The notes beneath the pieces are model-generated. The model was not told the origin of the DNA, made no database searches, and saw nothing but the letters and a program-made list of their open reading frames with translations. From the NCBI RefSeq assembly GCF_001949145.1, contig NW_019091369.1:2804570-2868569 (forward strand): a stretch of DNA of 64,000 bases, given 5' to 3'. This stretch comes from Acanthaster planci. Lineage: Eukaryota > Echinodermata > Asteroidea > Valvatida > Acanthasteridae. The position numbers and the translations under genes were made by a program. The stretch's first letter is position 1; the number at the start of each line of letters is the position of its first letter. Below, in pieces: positions 35,111 through 46,200 of the stretch.

Positions 35111-35559
35111 TGGTTATTCCTCTAACTCGGGGTACCGTTTCTCTGCCTATATAGTGACGTACGTTGATGAAGCCCTGTTTATCTTACATTTTCCATACAA
35201 TTATGTGCAAGAATAAAACTAGCTGGGCTGCCGGACCTTGGGGGAAACCCAGAAAGGACCTGTATGCCCCGTGTCCAGAGAGCTTCCTGCTATCACCCCC
35301 CCCCTCCATCGTTGACCACCTGTACAATCTTGAACCAATTAAAAACAGGCTATATTTACACAAACATGGGAAGGGTTCGACATTTTTTAAATGTTACCTT
35401 TGCAATCCTATGGTTTACTCGAGCCAGGACAATCCTCAAATTGAACTGAGTTTTAAAATTTTAGCAATACAAATATACAAGATAAACTCACGCTAAGAAT
35501 CAGTTCTGAATTTCTCAATCTGTTTAATACAGACATCAAACTTTGACATAGCCTATAAG
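35111..35559. other. Spacer between the duplicated units
   Basis: About 450 bases not shared between the units. They contain a C-run (about 35296-35304) but no recognisable exon. Confidence 0.4.
35523..35528 (-). terminator. Candidate poly(A) signal (ATTAAA), right paralogue
   Basis: ATTAAA on the minus strand, about 80 bases after the stop at 35609. The left copy has a comparable hexamer only further away (32046-32051). Confidence 0.3.
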
Positions 35560-35608
35560 CCCTTATCAAACATCAAAACGATTTCTACAAAATTCTGCAG
35601 TAACCAAA

Positions 35609-36229
35609 TCAATAAACAGATATAGCCCACATCACCGCTAAGATTAAGCACCAAAGGCCAACGCCGATGGACACACTCCGGTTACAGACTTTTGGGTCAG
35701 GAACCCCAGTGAAGCATGGCACATCTACCCCATCCAAGCACTTTCCATCAGGGTAGCCTTTCTTGAGTCCTGTATCGATGCCGCGATGGACAGCCTCGAA
35801 GGTCTCCTTCGAAGGGTCCTCAAGGGCGCCAGACTGTACATTCACATCACTGACGGTGAAATTGGTTCCAACATTTTTGCTGAGAAAAAGGATGTACCTT
35901 TTCCCCCTGGTGAGGTTACTGAAAGTGCAGAGTGCTACCTCCTCAACGGTGATATTCTGAAACACCGTGGTGTTACTTTGCAAGGACTTTTCCAGCCCAC
36001 CCCTCAGCCAGCACAGAGGTTGGACCACGACCCAGTAATGCTGATCTGTTATATTACTGAAACCTGACACGGGCATGTGATTACTTGCTACTGTGCCGTA
36101 CACCACCCACTTGGGTTCCCTAGCTCTCTCTTCGATCGACTGTGATTTCCAGCCAATAGGTACACTGCAGGCGTAAGTGGTACCAACCACTGCCACAATG
36201 ACGGCAAACACTTCAAAGAAATGCATCAT
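35609..36229 (-). CDS. Secreted, probably GPI-anchored NTR/TIMP-like protein, right paralogue
   Basis: 206 aa in one coding exon, roughly three quarters identical to the left copy by eye. The open frame runs upstream to a Met at 36268, but the acceptor TTGACAG ends at 36240, so that extension is intronic and the start is the Met at 36229, matching the paralogue. Signal peptide 1-20, mature Cys21, and the same later Cys pattern except that the left copy's Cys9 in the signal is absent. Sequons occur in SNIT, SNTT, QNIT, SNLT and TNFT; the left copy lacks the first and fourth. The C-terminal third (EAVHRGID to the end) and the hydrophobic tail GLWCLILAVMWAISVY are nearly unchanged, while the signal peptide and loops differ most. 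A TATA box at 36740-36746 suggests stronger or inducible transcription. Confidence 0.85.
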   Translation of the reverse strand: MMHFFEVFAVIVAVVGTTYACSVPIGWKSQSIEERAREPKWVVYGTVASNHMPVSGFSNITDQHYWVVVQPLCWLRGGLEKSLQSNTTVFQNITVEEVALCTFSNLTRGKRYILFLSKNVGTNFTVSDVNVQSGALEDPSKETFEAVHRGIDTGLKKGYPDGKCLDGVDVPCFTGVPDPKVCNRSVSIGVGLWCLILAVMWAISVY

Positions 36230-36657
36230 AAGTTGGATTCTGTCAACAAAACAAAACAAAAGGAACATGTAGCAATAAAAGTCTGTGAGTTCTCAAAATA
36301 ATATGTACCAATTCACTTTCAGAACACAGTTGTCGGAATGAATACGTCATTAGTTTTGTGGTTTAATTTAACCAATATCCTTCCGTCACATTTTTGTTTG
36401 TTAGATAAAAACAATGGCGGGAGAGCTATGCCGATTAAAATTAAACGAAACATGTCACGGCCCCTTCCACTTTTGAACATAAATGAAAAATTCAAACTGA
36501 AAATCAGTGTACATTTTGTCAGAAATATGTTTACTTTATCTCTCGTATTTTCCAACGGCTTCAATGACAATTAACTTTTAATTTCCGGAATTCTCAGTTC
36601 CCACACTGCAGGACAGTTTTTTTCTCGGTCCACTTACTGATGACGAATACGTCTTAC

Positions 36658-36715
36658 CCACCTGTTGGCGTCTCTGTGCACTCTAACAGGTAATGAAATG
36701 TTGAACTGACTCAGG
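36658..36715 (-). other. Predicted non-coding exon 1, right paralogue
   Basis: Bounded by a donor (GTAAGACG on the minus strand, 36650-36657) and, upstream, a TATA box about 30 bases before the inferred start. No ATG in this piece opens a long frame. Confidence 0.5.
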
Positions 36716-36739
36716 TCTAGTTAATGTACATGTACTCCG

Positions 36740-36746
36740 TTTTATA
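36740..36746 (-). promoter_or_regulatory. TATA box of the right paralogue
   Basis: TATAAAA in the context GGGGTATAAAACGGAG on the minus strand. It lies about 25-30 bases upstream of the inferred start of the conserved non-coding exon. It is the only clear TATA box seen in front of a gene in this window. Confidence 0.6.
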
Positions 36747-38600
36747 CCCCAGAAAATAATGGGAAACGTTGGGTCTGGGCAGTGACTTGTACAGGGTTGC
36801 ACTACTTGGGTGTGACGGTGGGCAGGTGACGGTTAGCGCCAGGTACGCAGACCCCTAGTGAATGTTTTTTTTCTCTGGAAATGTGTTTACAAATACATTA
36901 CAAAGACGATCGTTACCAATCGAATTCATGGTCCAAAATGACATAGTTGATACGAGCAAGTTCAGTATGGTCTTCGGTGGGCCTGGCTTTCGGCGCCCGT
37001 ACGGCGACGCAAACCTACAGCCACATTAGTGAAAAGTTTCGTTTCTTGGAGCTGGAACTTTCAGTTCTTTTGGCTTACTTCCTAAAACTGAACATTTCTT
37101 CATTGTTTTCATCAATCCTATATAATTAGCGCTAAATGCACTGCTGGATGAACAGAAATAAATAAAAAATGAGGAAACTGAAAAATAAAGAATATGTCAA
37201 TTTCCCAAATTTTGAACCCGCATGATCACGCATGAGGAACTCAGTGTTAACATTCCCCATCCTTGCACAAATTCGCCACCGTGACGTTTTTGGTACCGCG
37301 CTTTTCAGGTGCATAATTTAATACTGTAGCCATACCGACAGGGATTCGGATAGCCTACACATTGTAACTAGTAGCGAGTACGATCAAACAGATCCTACAG
37401 CGCCGCCAAGCATGCAGATCATGGTACCGGGCGGTACCGGTGACTGGTAAATATTCCACATCAGCCTCCCGATATAGAACCTATTTGAAATCCACAGGAA
37501 TTTGACATAGAGTTAAAATTTCCATTGACCACACTGAATGGCATGTCATTAAGTTCATTTGTATCATGGCTACACTTGTTTCCTGTGTGATCTGCACCCC
37601 GGTCGCGAACCATCCGACCCCTTCCTCTTACAATGGATGATAAGAACGAGTATGCTCTGACAATCTCAGTTATCCTTCATGAACCACAGAAGAATACGAA
37701 ATACAATTCAGTCGGCGTGAATTCGATTTCCCCATGGGTCTGCTTTGTTTGTTTCTGTTTGGGCATATTTTTTTTTGGTTTGAAAAGAAGCAAAATATCA
37801 GGACGTTTGCAAGGACAACCAACTGAATGAAAATCTGCGATGTCAATTATCAGTGCTTAAACTGACATGATAAGTGGTAAGGCTGTATTCACCAGGGTGG
37901 GTTGGGGGCTGGAGACTTTTACATGTCAAGACTTTCAAATGGACCTCAATAAAACAATTCATTTTCAGTTTTCAGAGGAAACACAGAAAAATGCACTCCT
38001 GCATGTGTGTTATATTGTTGACCTTTATTTCAAACAGTTCTGTTAGGAGTATTGATCAGTTTCCATGCTGCTTATCTGACACACAGAAGGTATTAGCCCA
38101 CAGATGATTGATATTTACTGACATTAAGCAGTGATATTTCATCATCTAGCTGAATCCATCAAAGATGCCTCCTGGTTCAAATGAATAAACTATGTAAATC
38201 AGTTACCCACTTTAAACCTGTGAAGCACTTGTTCAACTGACAATTCTAGAAGTCCAAAACAGACAAACACTTGCTGCTTGTCCAACACTTTCACAATGCC
38301 AGGGCACTTGCCTCCCCAATCGTGGGTACCTCGGTTTGAATCCACCTCAGTTCGACTACAAACCAAGTCTATCTTGACTGTACAATTTGCATGTGTTAGT
38401 ACTTTGACAACCAAAGGAATGTCTCAGGAAAGGCATGATTGCTGAATCTTTACGTTCTACACTGTCAACTGCCGATGAGATTGAGTCAGTAACCTGCAGT
38501 GAAAGAAAGGCAAGTCNTATACCCTTTGAAACTTTGCATTTATCCAAAGAGTACTAAACACAAAGGAGTTTCAAGCTGAAACTTGACAATGGAGCACAAT

Positions 38601-40100
38601 TGAATAAGCACACAAATACATAAATGACACTTGTGTTTGGGCTGAGTATTTGTACAAACACAGTGGGCTTTGTCTGAATGGGAAGTCCGCTTCTTGAATG
38701 ATTCACAGTTCCGTTCCGAAGTCCGCTAATAGTTTTGAGTAAAGCTCTACCTTCGCTGGTGGGCATCGATTTCAAAACACAACTGGACAGCACACATGTG
38801 CAACAGCGAAATTCTAAAAAGAAGCCCATTCGTTGCCATGGCAACACTACACAGAACTACATGTATTATAATTCCAATGAATAATTCTTCTCATTCTGCC
38901 ATATGAAGCAAGATATGGGGTGGAGAGAAACCCCCCCCCCCGCCTTTGTGTTGGTCATGGTTTGAACGGAATCTCAGGAATTCTTTACAGACTTCTAGGG
39001 AAGATGTGTTAGGCAACAATTGTCTAGAGTGTGTATAGGGATTGGACATGGGGGGGGGTTACCCATCGGCCCCATATCGTGCACGGTATGCATTCTGCTA
39101 AACACCATCTAGGGAAACAGCTTGCAAAGAAATTCTTTGAAAATCCATCTTTGGAGTACTATGAAAGGTAACACTTTTTTTCATATAACATGCATAAAAT
39201 GTGCATGGCTGAAGCCAAGCATGCATGTACCTCATCAGGTGCTTTCAAAGTGCGAAACAAAACACCAACATCCTGGATGGAGACAAATCTAGGAAACACC
39301 AAATGGCACAACGTATATAGTTAACAAACCAAAGTTCAAGCACAATGCACATTTGGGAAGGGGTACTATTCCAGTAGTTCTGGGTCAAAAAATGAAAAGA
39401 GAGCTCGAAATTAAACGAAAATCTCACAATAAAGGAAGAACAATGCAGCACTGCCCATCAAAAAGTTCAAAAATGGGTCAAATTTGCCACATTTTCACCA
39501 AACATTGAAGGAAGATCATTCCAAACCCTTCGTAGTTCAGTTCCCTGAATGTTGATACATTATTCTGGGTGAGCTAGGACTTCATACTTCAGAAGTGCTT
39601 TGTTCTTTGATGTGCTCTAGAATGGAATATTCAAACATATAAGATTACAAATGAACAAAATGACAAACAAGGGTCAGTTGGAATCCACATGGAAAACAAA
39701 AAAGACAAGTTTGGCTCTGCTGGTGTTACTAGAGCTCGTCAACAAAGGCCATTTCAGAAGATTCAAAGCATGGCAGGAAACCTGCAGCGTGAACGGTTTG
39801 CTAAAAATGGCCAGTAATAAAGAGGCAATTGACCCCTTTTAAAAAATGCATCCAAAAATGTACACTTTGCCAGTCTGTACATCTGCAATGAGGATATCAG
39901 CTATTTCCGGACACCTACACTGTAAGCTCTTGAACAATCAGTTGACTCAAATTGGAATTACCTGCATGAGGCATTATACATAATTATGTACTTCTTCAGA
40001 AATGTTAAAGGATGAAGCAACTGCAAAACATGATTGCGAATAAAAAATGTATGCTACAGAGAAATTTGTTCTGTTCATGATGAAATGCTTTTTAACCTTT
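38601..40100. other. Intergenic: right paralogue to LCA5 3' end
   Basis: No exon was recognised. It contains a perfect X-box palindrome (38832-38845), C and G homopolymer runs (about 38932-38943 and 39051-39058) and otherwise ordinary A+T-rich sequence. Confidence 0.5.
38832..38845 (+). promoter_or_regulatory. Perfect X-box (RFX site)
   Basis: GTTGCCATGGCAAC, a perfect 14-base palindrome identical to the canonical RFX X-box. It sits about 2.1 kb upstream of the right NTR-like promoter and 1.4 kb beyond the LCA5 stop. The surrounding 150 bases are relatively CpG-containing. Which gene it serves, if any, is unknown. Confidence 0.5.
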
Positions 40101-40108
40101 ATATATTT

Positions 40109-40114
40109 TTTATT
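40109..40114 (-). terminator. Candidate LCA5 poly(A) signal
   Basis: AATAAA on the minus strand about 107 bases after the LCA5 stop at 40221, giving a short 3' UTR. Confidence 0.5.
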
Positions 40115-40220
40115 TTTACATGTTTACAGATATATTTGAATAAAATATATTCATAAATAACAGCATTTGTACAAGGTTTGTACATCCAAAAACTTGAAAG
40201 AATACACAAACATGAGACTT

Positions 40221-43200
40221 TCAGAGAACCACTTCCTCTATGTCGTCAATATCATCGAGGCTGTCGTGTGACATGTTCATGACGGCTTTAGAGGCTGAGG
40301 GACCCTTGTCTTTAGAGCTGTTTGCAGCTCCTGGGCTTGCTGCGTTTGTCCCCCCTACAACATCCACCTTTTTCTCCCAAGGGTAGGAGAGGGGCTTGGC
40401 TTTGGTGGAGGACGTGAAGACGTTCTTGTCCTCGCCAAATGAGGACTTGGTCACCTTCTCCTCGCTGGCGCTGTTGCCAAAGAGATCAGCCATGAGGTTG
40501 GATTTTTTATCGCCCTGCGGTGAGGTGGCCGGTTTCCGTTTGGAGAACAGATCACTGTCACTATCGTCATCATCGTCAAAGAATGACTTCTTCTTGGGTT
40601 TCTGTGCCACTTTGCCGCTCGTGAAGGTCGGCGCGTAGCTTCCAAACAACAGGGCATCATCCTTCTTTCCCTTTGCCGGCCCAGTCTCCTCCGGGTGGGA
40701 GGGGACTCCATTGTGGAGATTCTCCACTGGCTTGGTGAAGTTGTAGCTCTTGTGGCTTCGGCCGGAGTCAGGCTTCCTGCCATCATCAATCTCTCGCATC
40801 TTGGCCAGGAGCAGGTCCTTCTTGCGACGCTCCTCAGCTACACGTTCAGCCTCCTTCTCCTGATCTGCACATTTCAAAACATGAACACATCTACCGCTGA
40901 AGGACATAGTCTTTGAAATGAAGTCTTTAAAATAGCTTGACCAGGGTTCAAATCCAACCAGAGGGACTAATTTCTCTGTGTTCTTTGTTTCTAACCGAGA
41001 ACCTAACACCAACAGATCCTTTGGAATCAACCCTCTTATCTAAAAATCACAGAAGACCAGTTAGTAAAGAGTTAGTTAACATGCCTTCCATCTAAAGATC
41101 TTTGTTGGTGGCCTTGCCAGGCCAACAAATAGTACGGGTTTTTTGGTCATTTTCAGCACCCTTCCTACTGCAAGAGGGAATTAGCCATGCATACTTTGTT
41201 AATGTACATAGTTAAAGAAGAACTCAAGCAGGAAAGCAATGAAACTGTGGTGAGTGTAATGAGTGGAAAAAAAGAGGGAACAGAAAAATCAGTGTCATAC
41301 CAGCTGTGTTAGCTTGGTTCAGGTCAATCTGGCCCCCTTCGTCTATGCCCTGTTTGGGGATGTTGCTGTTGTTGTCACCGCGGGAATACCGATGCAAATC
41401 CCGTACACTGTTAACGGCATATGGTGGGGTCTTGGCCACAGGCGGTTTCTGCACTCCGGTTGGTTTGGACCCAAAGAAGGGGATGTTCTCCTCACTGTCG
41501 TTGTCGTTGGGCGAGTTGTCAAAATCGGGGGAGTAACTGGCTTCTTCAAGGACTGAGTGGTGAGGGAATGGGATGAGATGGGCGAGTGGGCAGATAAGAA
41601 TGTTTCACAGTGAAACAAGAATGCAGCCAAGCATTAGCAATCTTGAGTAGAAACAAAAACCCCAAGCGCTGCGCTTGTTAAAGTGAATTTTGGCAATGAC
41701 TCCCACAAGATGAATGATCACTACAAAGTGTGTTGTGATGAAAGTTAAGTGTGTGTAAAGTATGTTGTGGTAGCTTCATTTTGTAAGCAGTTACCGAGAA
41801 CTTACAGTTTTGCTTAGCGCAATAACGACATAAGAAACACTCTACAAGCAGTGCAAAGGCTATCAAAAATACAGTGTAAACTTGGAAAGAGACACAGGTA
41901 AGCAGACTAACCCAACCCAATCTGACCCGACCCAACCCAACAAACAAGGAAAAAGTCCCTTTGCTCACTTTTATGAAACAAAAATTAAAGCAAGTCTTTC
42001 TCATTACATATACTTTACACTGTTAATATCTTCCTCCATAGATATTCATTAATGGTTTTCTGACTTAAAAACCTGGTCGTAATCCTAAAGGCTAAAACGA
42101 CTGTGAAACGACTTTTTCATGAACAAAAAGCCTACCTTCTTTCTTCTTCTTTTCCCTCTCCTGTGGAAAACACAAACAAAAACAACAAACAACTTTAAAG
42201 CACAGTTTCTTTGTTGCTGCAAATGTGTGCAAAACACTGCAAAAAGGGTGATCGGTAATTTCCGTCAAATGCTGAAGATGGAACTTTCAAGACTTGTGAG
42301 CTTCAGCGACCTCGTAAATAAAATGCAGTGTTAGGCAAGCAGCTTTTATGAGGGAATCGTTGCCTTGGCATCAACACAGAAGAATCTGAGGAATGTTAGT
42401 TAACAAGCAAAAAAGATGTTAAAAATGTCCAAACTTGACGAAAACATGGTAGGGGGACTGATGATTTGAAACTCTAACGAAAGATTTTTCTGTCACTGCA
42501 AATTCTCACGCCAACAGTCAAACAGAAGCTGATATGTTGTTTACCACTTCTGTGGTGTTGGAACTGTCCCTTAACCACGCTGGAAGGTTTGTTGATGGGG
42601 GCTGGGTCTCAAAGAAGTCATCGTCGTCGTCAAGAATATGGGACTTTGCTTTTGGATTTGCACTGACAGAACTTGGTGTCATTTCTTGAGGGTTTTGAGT
42701 TGCACTGGTTACGTTCTGATTTGATTGTGGATGCTCAGGTTTTGTCAAAGTATTAAAAAAACTGGGTTTGTAACTGGATGAGTCGTCGTCTCGTTTGAAT
42801 GAGAGTTTAGAGTTTGTGGATGGACTTGAGTCCAGGAAACTGGGTTTGTACTGGGAGCTAGAGGCATCTTGCTTGGAACCAAAGAAACTGGGTCTTTTGT
42901 ACACGGAAGGCTGTTGATGAAAGGAGGGATGAGACTTGAATTAACAAGAATTCCAGAAAGTTTGTAAGCAACAAGGACAAAGAATTTACTTTAAAAAGGA
43001 GGAAAAATGAACGAAATCTTGGCTCAGTGATCCTTAAAAATTAGATAAAGAATAACATGGTTGTGTTGAAATTAATTACTCTGTTGTGTCATGCAACCTG
43101 GAATGCTGACTGGAATGTTTGACCAGCTCTGACGATCTCGGAAGGCTCACTTAAATGAGCAGGCTTTTTTTGTCAAATGAACAAGAATTTTTTGGGGTAG

Positions 43201-46200
43201 GGGTAAACCAAGAATATAAACTACCCAAAATGCTGACGATGGCATAGACGTCTCCACTCAAAGGACGTAAGGATATCCTTCCACGGGTAAGTTGACAATT
43301 GGTACATTTGGGTTGCTTTGATCATTAACATTTCTCCCAAGTTAAGCTACATTACCTTTTCTTCCTCTTCCAGTTTCTTCCTTGCCGCTGCTTCTTCTTC
43401 CGCCCGTCTCCTCCGTCTTTCATCTTCCTCCCGTCGGAGTCTCTCCTCCAGCTCTTTCTGCCGTACCTCTTCTTTCTTCCGACGTTCTTCCTCCTCCAAT
43501 TGTCTCCGTCTTCCCTCCTCCTGCCTCTGCCTTTCTTCACCACCGTCCCGCCTCCCCCATCCCATGTCCAGATCACGCAGGATCTTCTCGTGCTCTGAGA
43601 GTTCCTTGTTTGGTTCCTCGCTAGGTTCCTCAGATTTTGGTTCTTTCTGTTTTGGCTTCTCGGGTTCCACCTTGTGCTCTGTCTTCGGCGTGGCATCCTT
43701 CGGGGACTTGACCCTGGTGGTCAGTTCCTCTCGCCTCCTGACTTCCTCAGCTGACCACTCCCGTTGCTGCCTCTCAGTCGGGGGTGGGCGTGGGTGCTTG
43801 GACTGGTCGTCTGTTGAGGTGGCCTTGCTCAGCATGACTGGCTTGAGGCCAGTAGGGGAGAGGTTATGTCGGAGTTTGCCTGGTGGCTTGATTAGGCGGT
43901 TGCTGTAAATATTACGTACTTCCAGCTCTTTCTCCTTTTCCTATGATGAATGCAATCATTGTGGATTTGGATAAAATGTTTAATTAAGGCAACTTCATGC
44001 AGGAGTTGTAAAACAAAGTCAATTCCAAATTTTGACTGTACCCTACATCCTGCTTTTTCCCAAGCAAATTGGAAATGTTTCATCCCCACTCATCCCTTTG
44101 TACTTCTTTTCCTTTTTTTCGTTTTTACTTTTTTTCTGCAATTCCCATAGCCTCACCCTGAGTTGGTTCTGCAGTCGTTCGTTCTCCATCTCCAGGCTTG
44201 CCACCTGCCCCTTCAGTTCCTCCTCCCGGCCCTGTCTCTCGTGCAGCTCATGACGCTGGTTCTTCTTGAGGTGCTCAACGTAGCGCTCCATCTCGCCCAG
44301 CTTCTTGTCACGAGCCTCCAGCTTGCCCCGGAGCCGGTCCAGCTTCCTCTGCAGCTCATGCCGCTCCAGGAGGCCCTTGTCTTCGGCAAGGGCCCGGATA
44401 TGCTTCAGCTCATCTTCAGCGCGGAGGTACTGTTCGTCTTTGTCCTTCAGGCGGCGCTCTCTGTCTCTGTCGCGCTCCTGCGGGGAGGGGGACACCAATG
44501 AACAAAACTACATGGAGGCTTTTTTACCGATGTTGAAAGCTAAGGATTCTTGTCTTTCGGCGTCTGAAGAAGAACTTGCAAAGTTCAAATAGTCAGGCCG
44601 CACTATTTTTGATTGATTCTTAGAGAAGTTAAAGATCTTACATTGGTAGGGTTAAGGTGAAGTTGTAGGATCTTAAAAAATACACTTTCAAATTCAATGG
44701 ATAATTTCTTGGCAACTGAGATTTCTACAGTCTGTAAAAGCAACCCGTCTATTTCATACCGTACGATATTCTACAAGCTGCAAGGACATGATTCTATTGT
44801 GATAGGTCAACTCCTGACCTGATACTTCCGTATCCGTCGACGCATGCTGTCCAGCTCGGCACTGTGCTTCTTGAGCAGCTGCGGCAGTTCGCTCTCCTCG
44901 CTGTCAAACTTGGCCAAGGCCCGCTCCTGCCGTCGCTGCAGCTCCTTCAGCAACTTGTTCTCTCGCACCGTCTCATCGTGCTCCTTCTGCAGCTGGTTAA
45001 ACTCATTGCGCAGCCGGCTGATGGTGTGGCCCTTGGCCGACAGCATGCGGCGGGTCACCTCGTTGGTGTTGCGTGGCGAGGCCTGGCTGCTGGCAATGCT
45101 GTTGGAACGTTTGGTGTTAGCGGCGGCCACTGACTTCTTGAGTGGTGTTTTCTGAAAAGCTGAAGGTAAAAAAAAAATCTATAAAAACTACTACAACAAC
45201 GAATGAGACTGGTTTAGTTCCTTCACTCTTCCATGATGGGAGCTCAGACACGGGGCTCCCAACATTCAGATTTCAAATATAGTACTTTTTATTTCAGTAG
45301 TGCACAGAATATCGGCATTTACGGTCAACTGATCAGGGCAAGCCCTTTTCATAGTAGACTTGTATAAATAGTAACCTACATGGCGTATATGGGCTAATAA
45401 GGGTGTACAATAAACATTGGTTCTGCAGCCATGAAAGTTATAGCAGCCACTCGTTACTGTGTTTCGGAAGAAATTTCTGCCGAGGCTTCGGCTTCTTTCC
45501 TACATTTGGTCGACATATTTCAAGCATGACGCCACTGTACGTAATACCACGATGCTGCACGTCACACCACGCATACCGCTGTACATGCACGATTGGTGAG
45601 AATTTTGCTGCTTCACTGGAGTAGTGGTCTCGATACCAGACGTTATGTTCCTTTTGTCCACAACCATCACATGCTGTATGTGTACAGCTTACACTACTGT
45701 ACGTATGTACGTACATGCAGCTGAAATTTGCAAGTAACGATCTGCATCTAGAACATGTGACTGGTACCACACTGTGCGCACAGTCTAAAAAGACTTGTTA
45801 TCAGTCCTTCCACGGTTTTCAGACCACTTTTGTCTAAAGAAACACGGGAATGAAGCGTCTTTTTAAATTTAAAATTTTTCAAGACGGTGTTGTCAAATAT
45901 CGCACCAACGAAGAACAAAATTGTGCAAGCATAAAATTGGTTGAAAACCGTAAAAACTATGCCAAAATTGTACATGTTGGGAGCTCTGCAGACATTATTT
46001 GCAAATTCAGCAAATTCCAACTTGGCCTTCAATGCACCAAATGAACAGACTAATACTCACAGACATCAAACATGTTCAAACTGGTACGATGTTGATGTTT
46101 TTGAGAATTGCCTTGCCTCATTGGCTGATTACAACATCTGGCTTTTGCTACGAAAGCACCAATGACATGAATTTGGAGACATAACTTGTGCAACTTCTCC

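Larger units (their letters stand above)
35560..38600. repeat. Tandem segmental duplication, right unit
   Basis: Second unit of the duplication described at 32200-35110, in direct orientation, offset by about 3.3-3.4 kb in most of its length. It carries the right NTR-like gene, its non-coding first exon with a TATA box, and a tRNA-like piece with a better B box (GGTTTGAATCC, 38333-38343). It contains the only ambiguous base, N at 38517. Confidence 0.8.

Noticed and set aside
36230-36268. Upstream Met extending the right NTR-like protein by 13 residues
   Set aside because: The codons lie on the intron side of the conserved TTGACAG acceptor; the paralogue starts at the equivalent of 36229.
43318-43908. 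196-codon Ser-rich frame on the plus strand
   Set aside because: It is the antisense shadow of the Arg/Glu-rich LCA5 exon 43356-43940.
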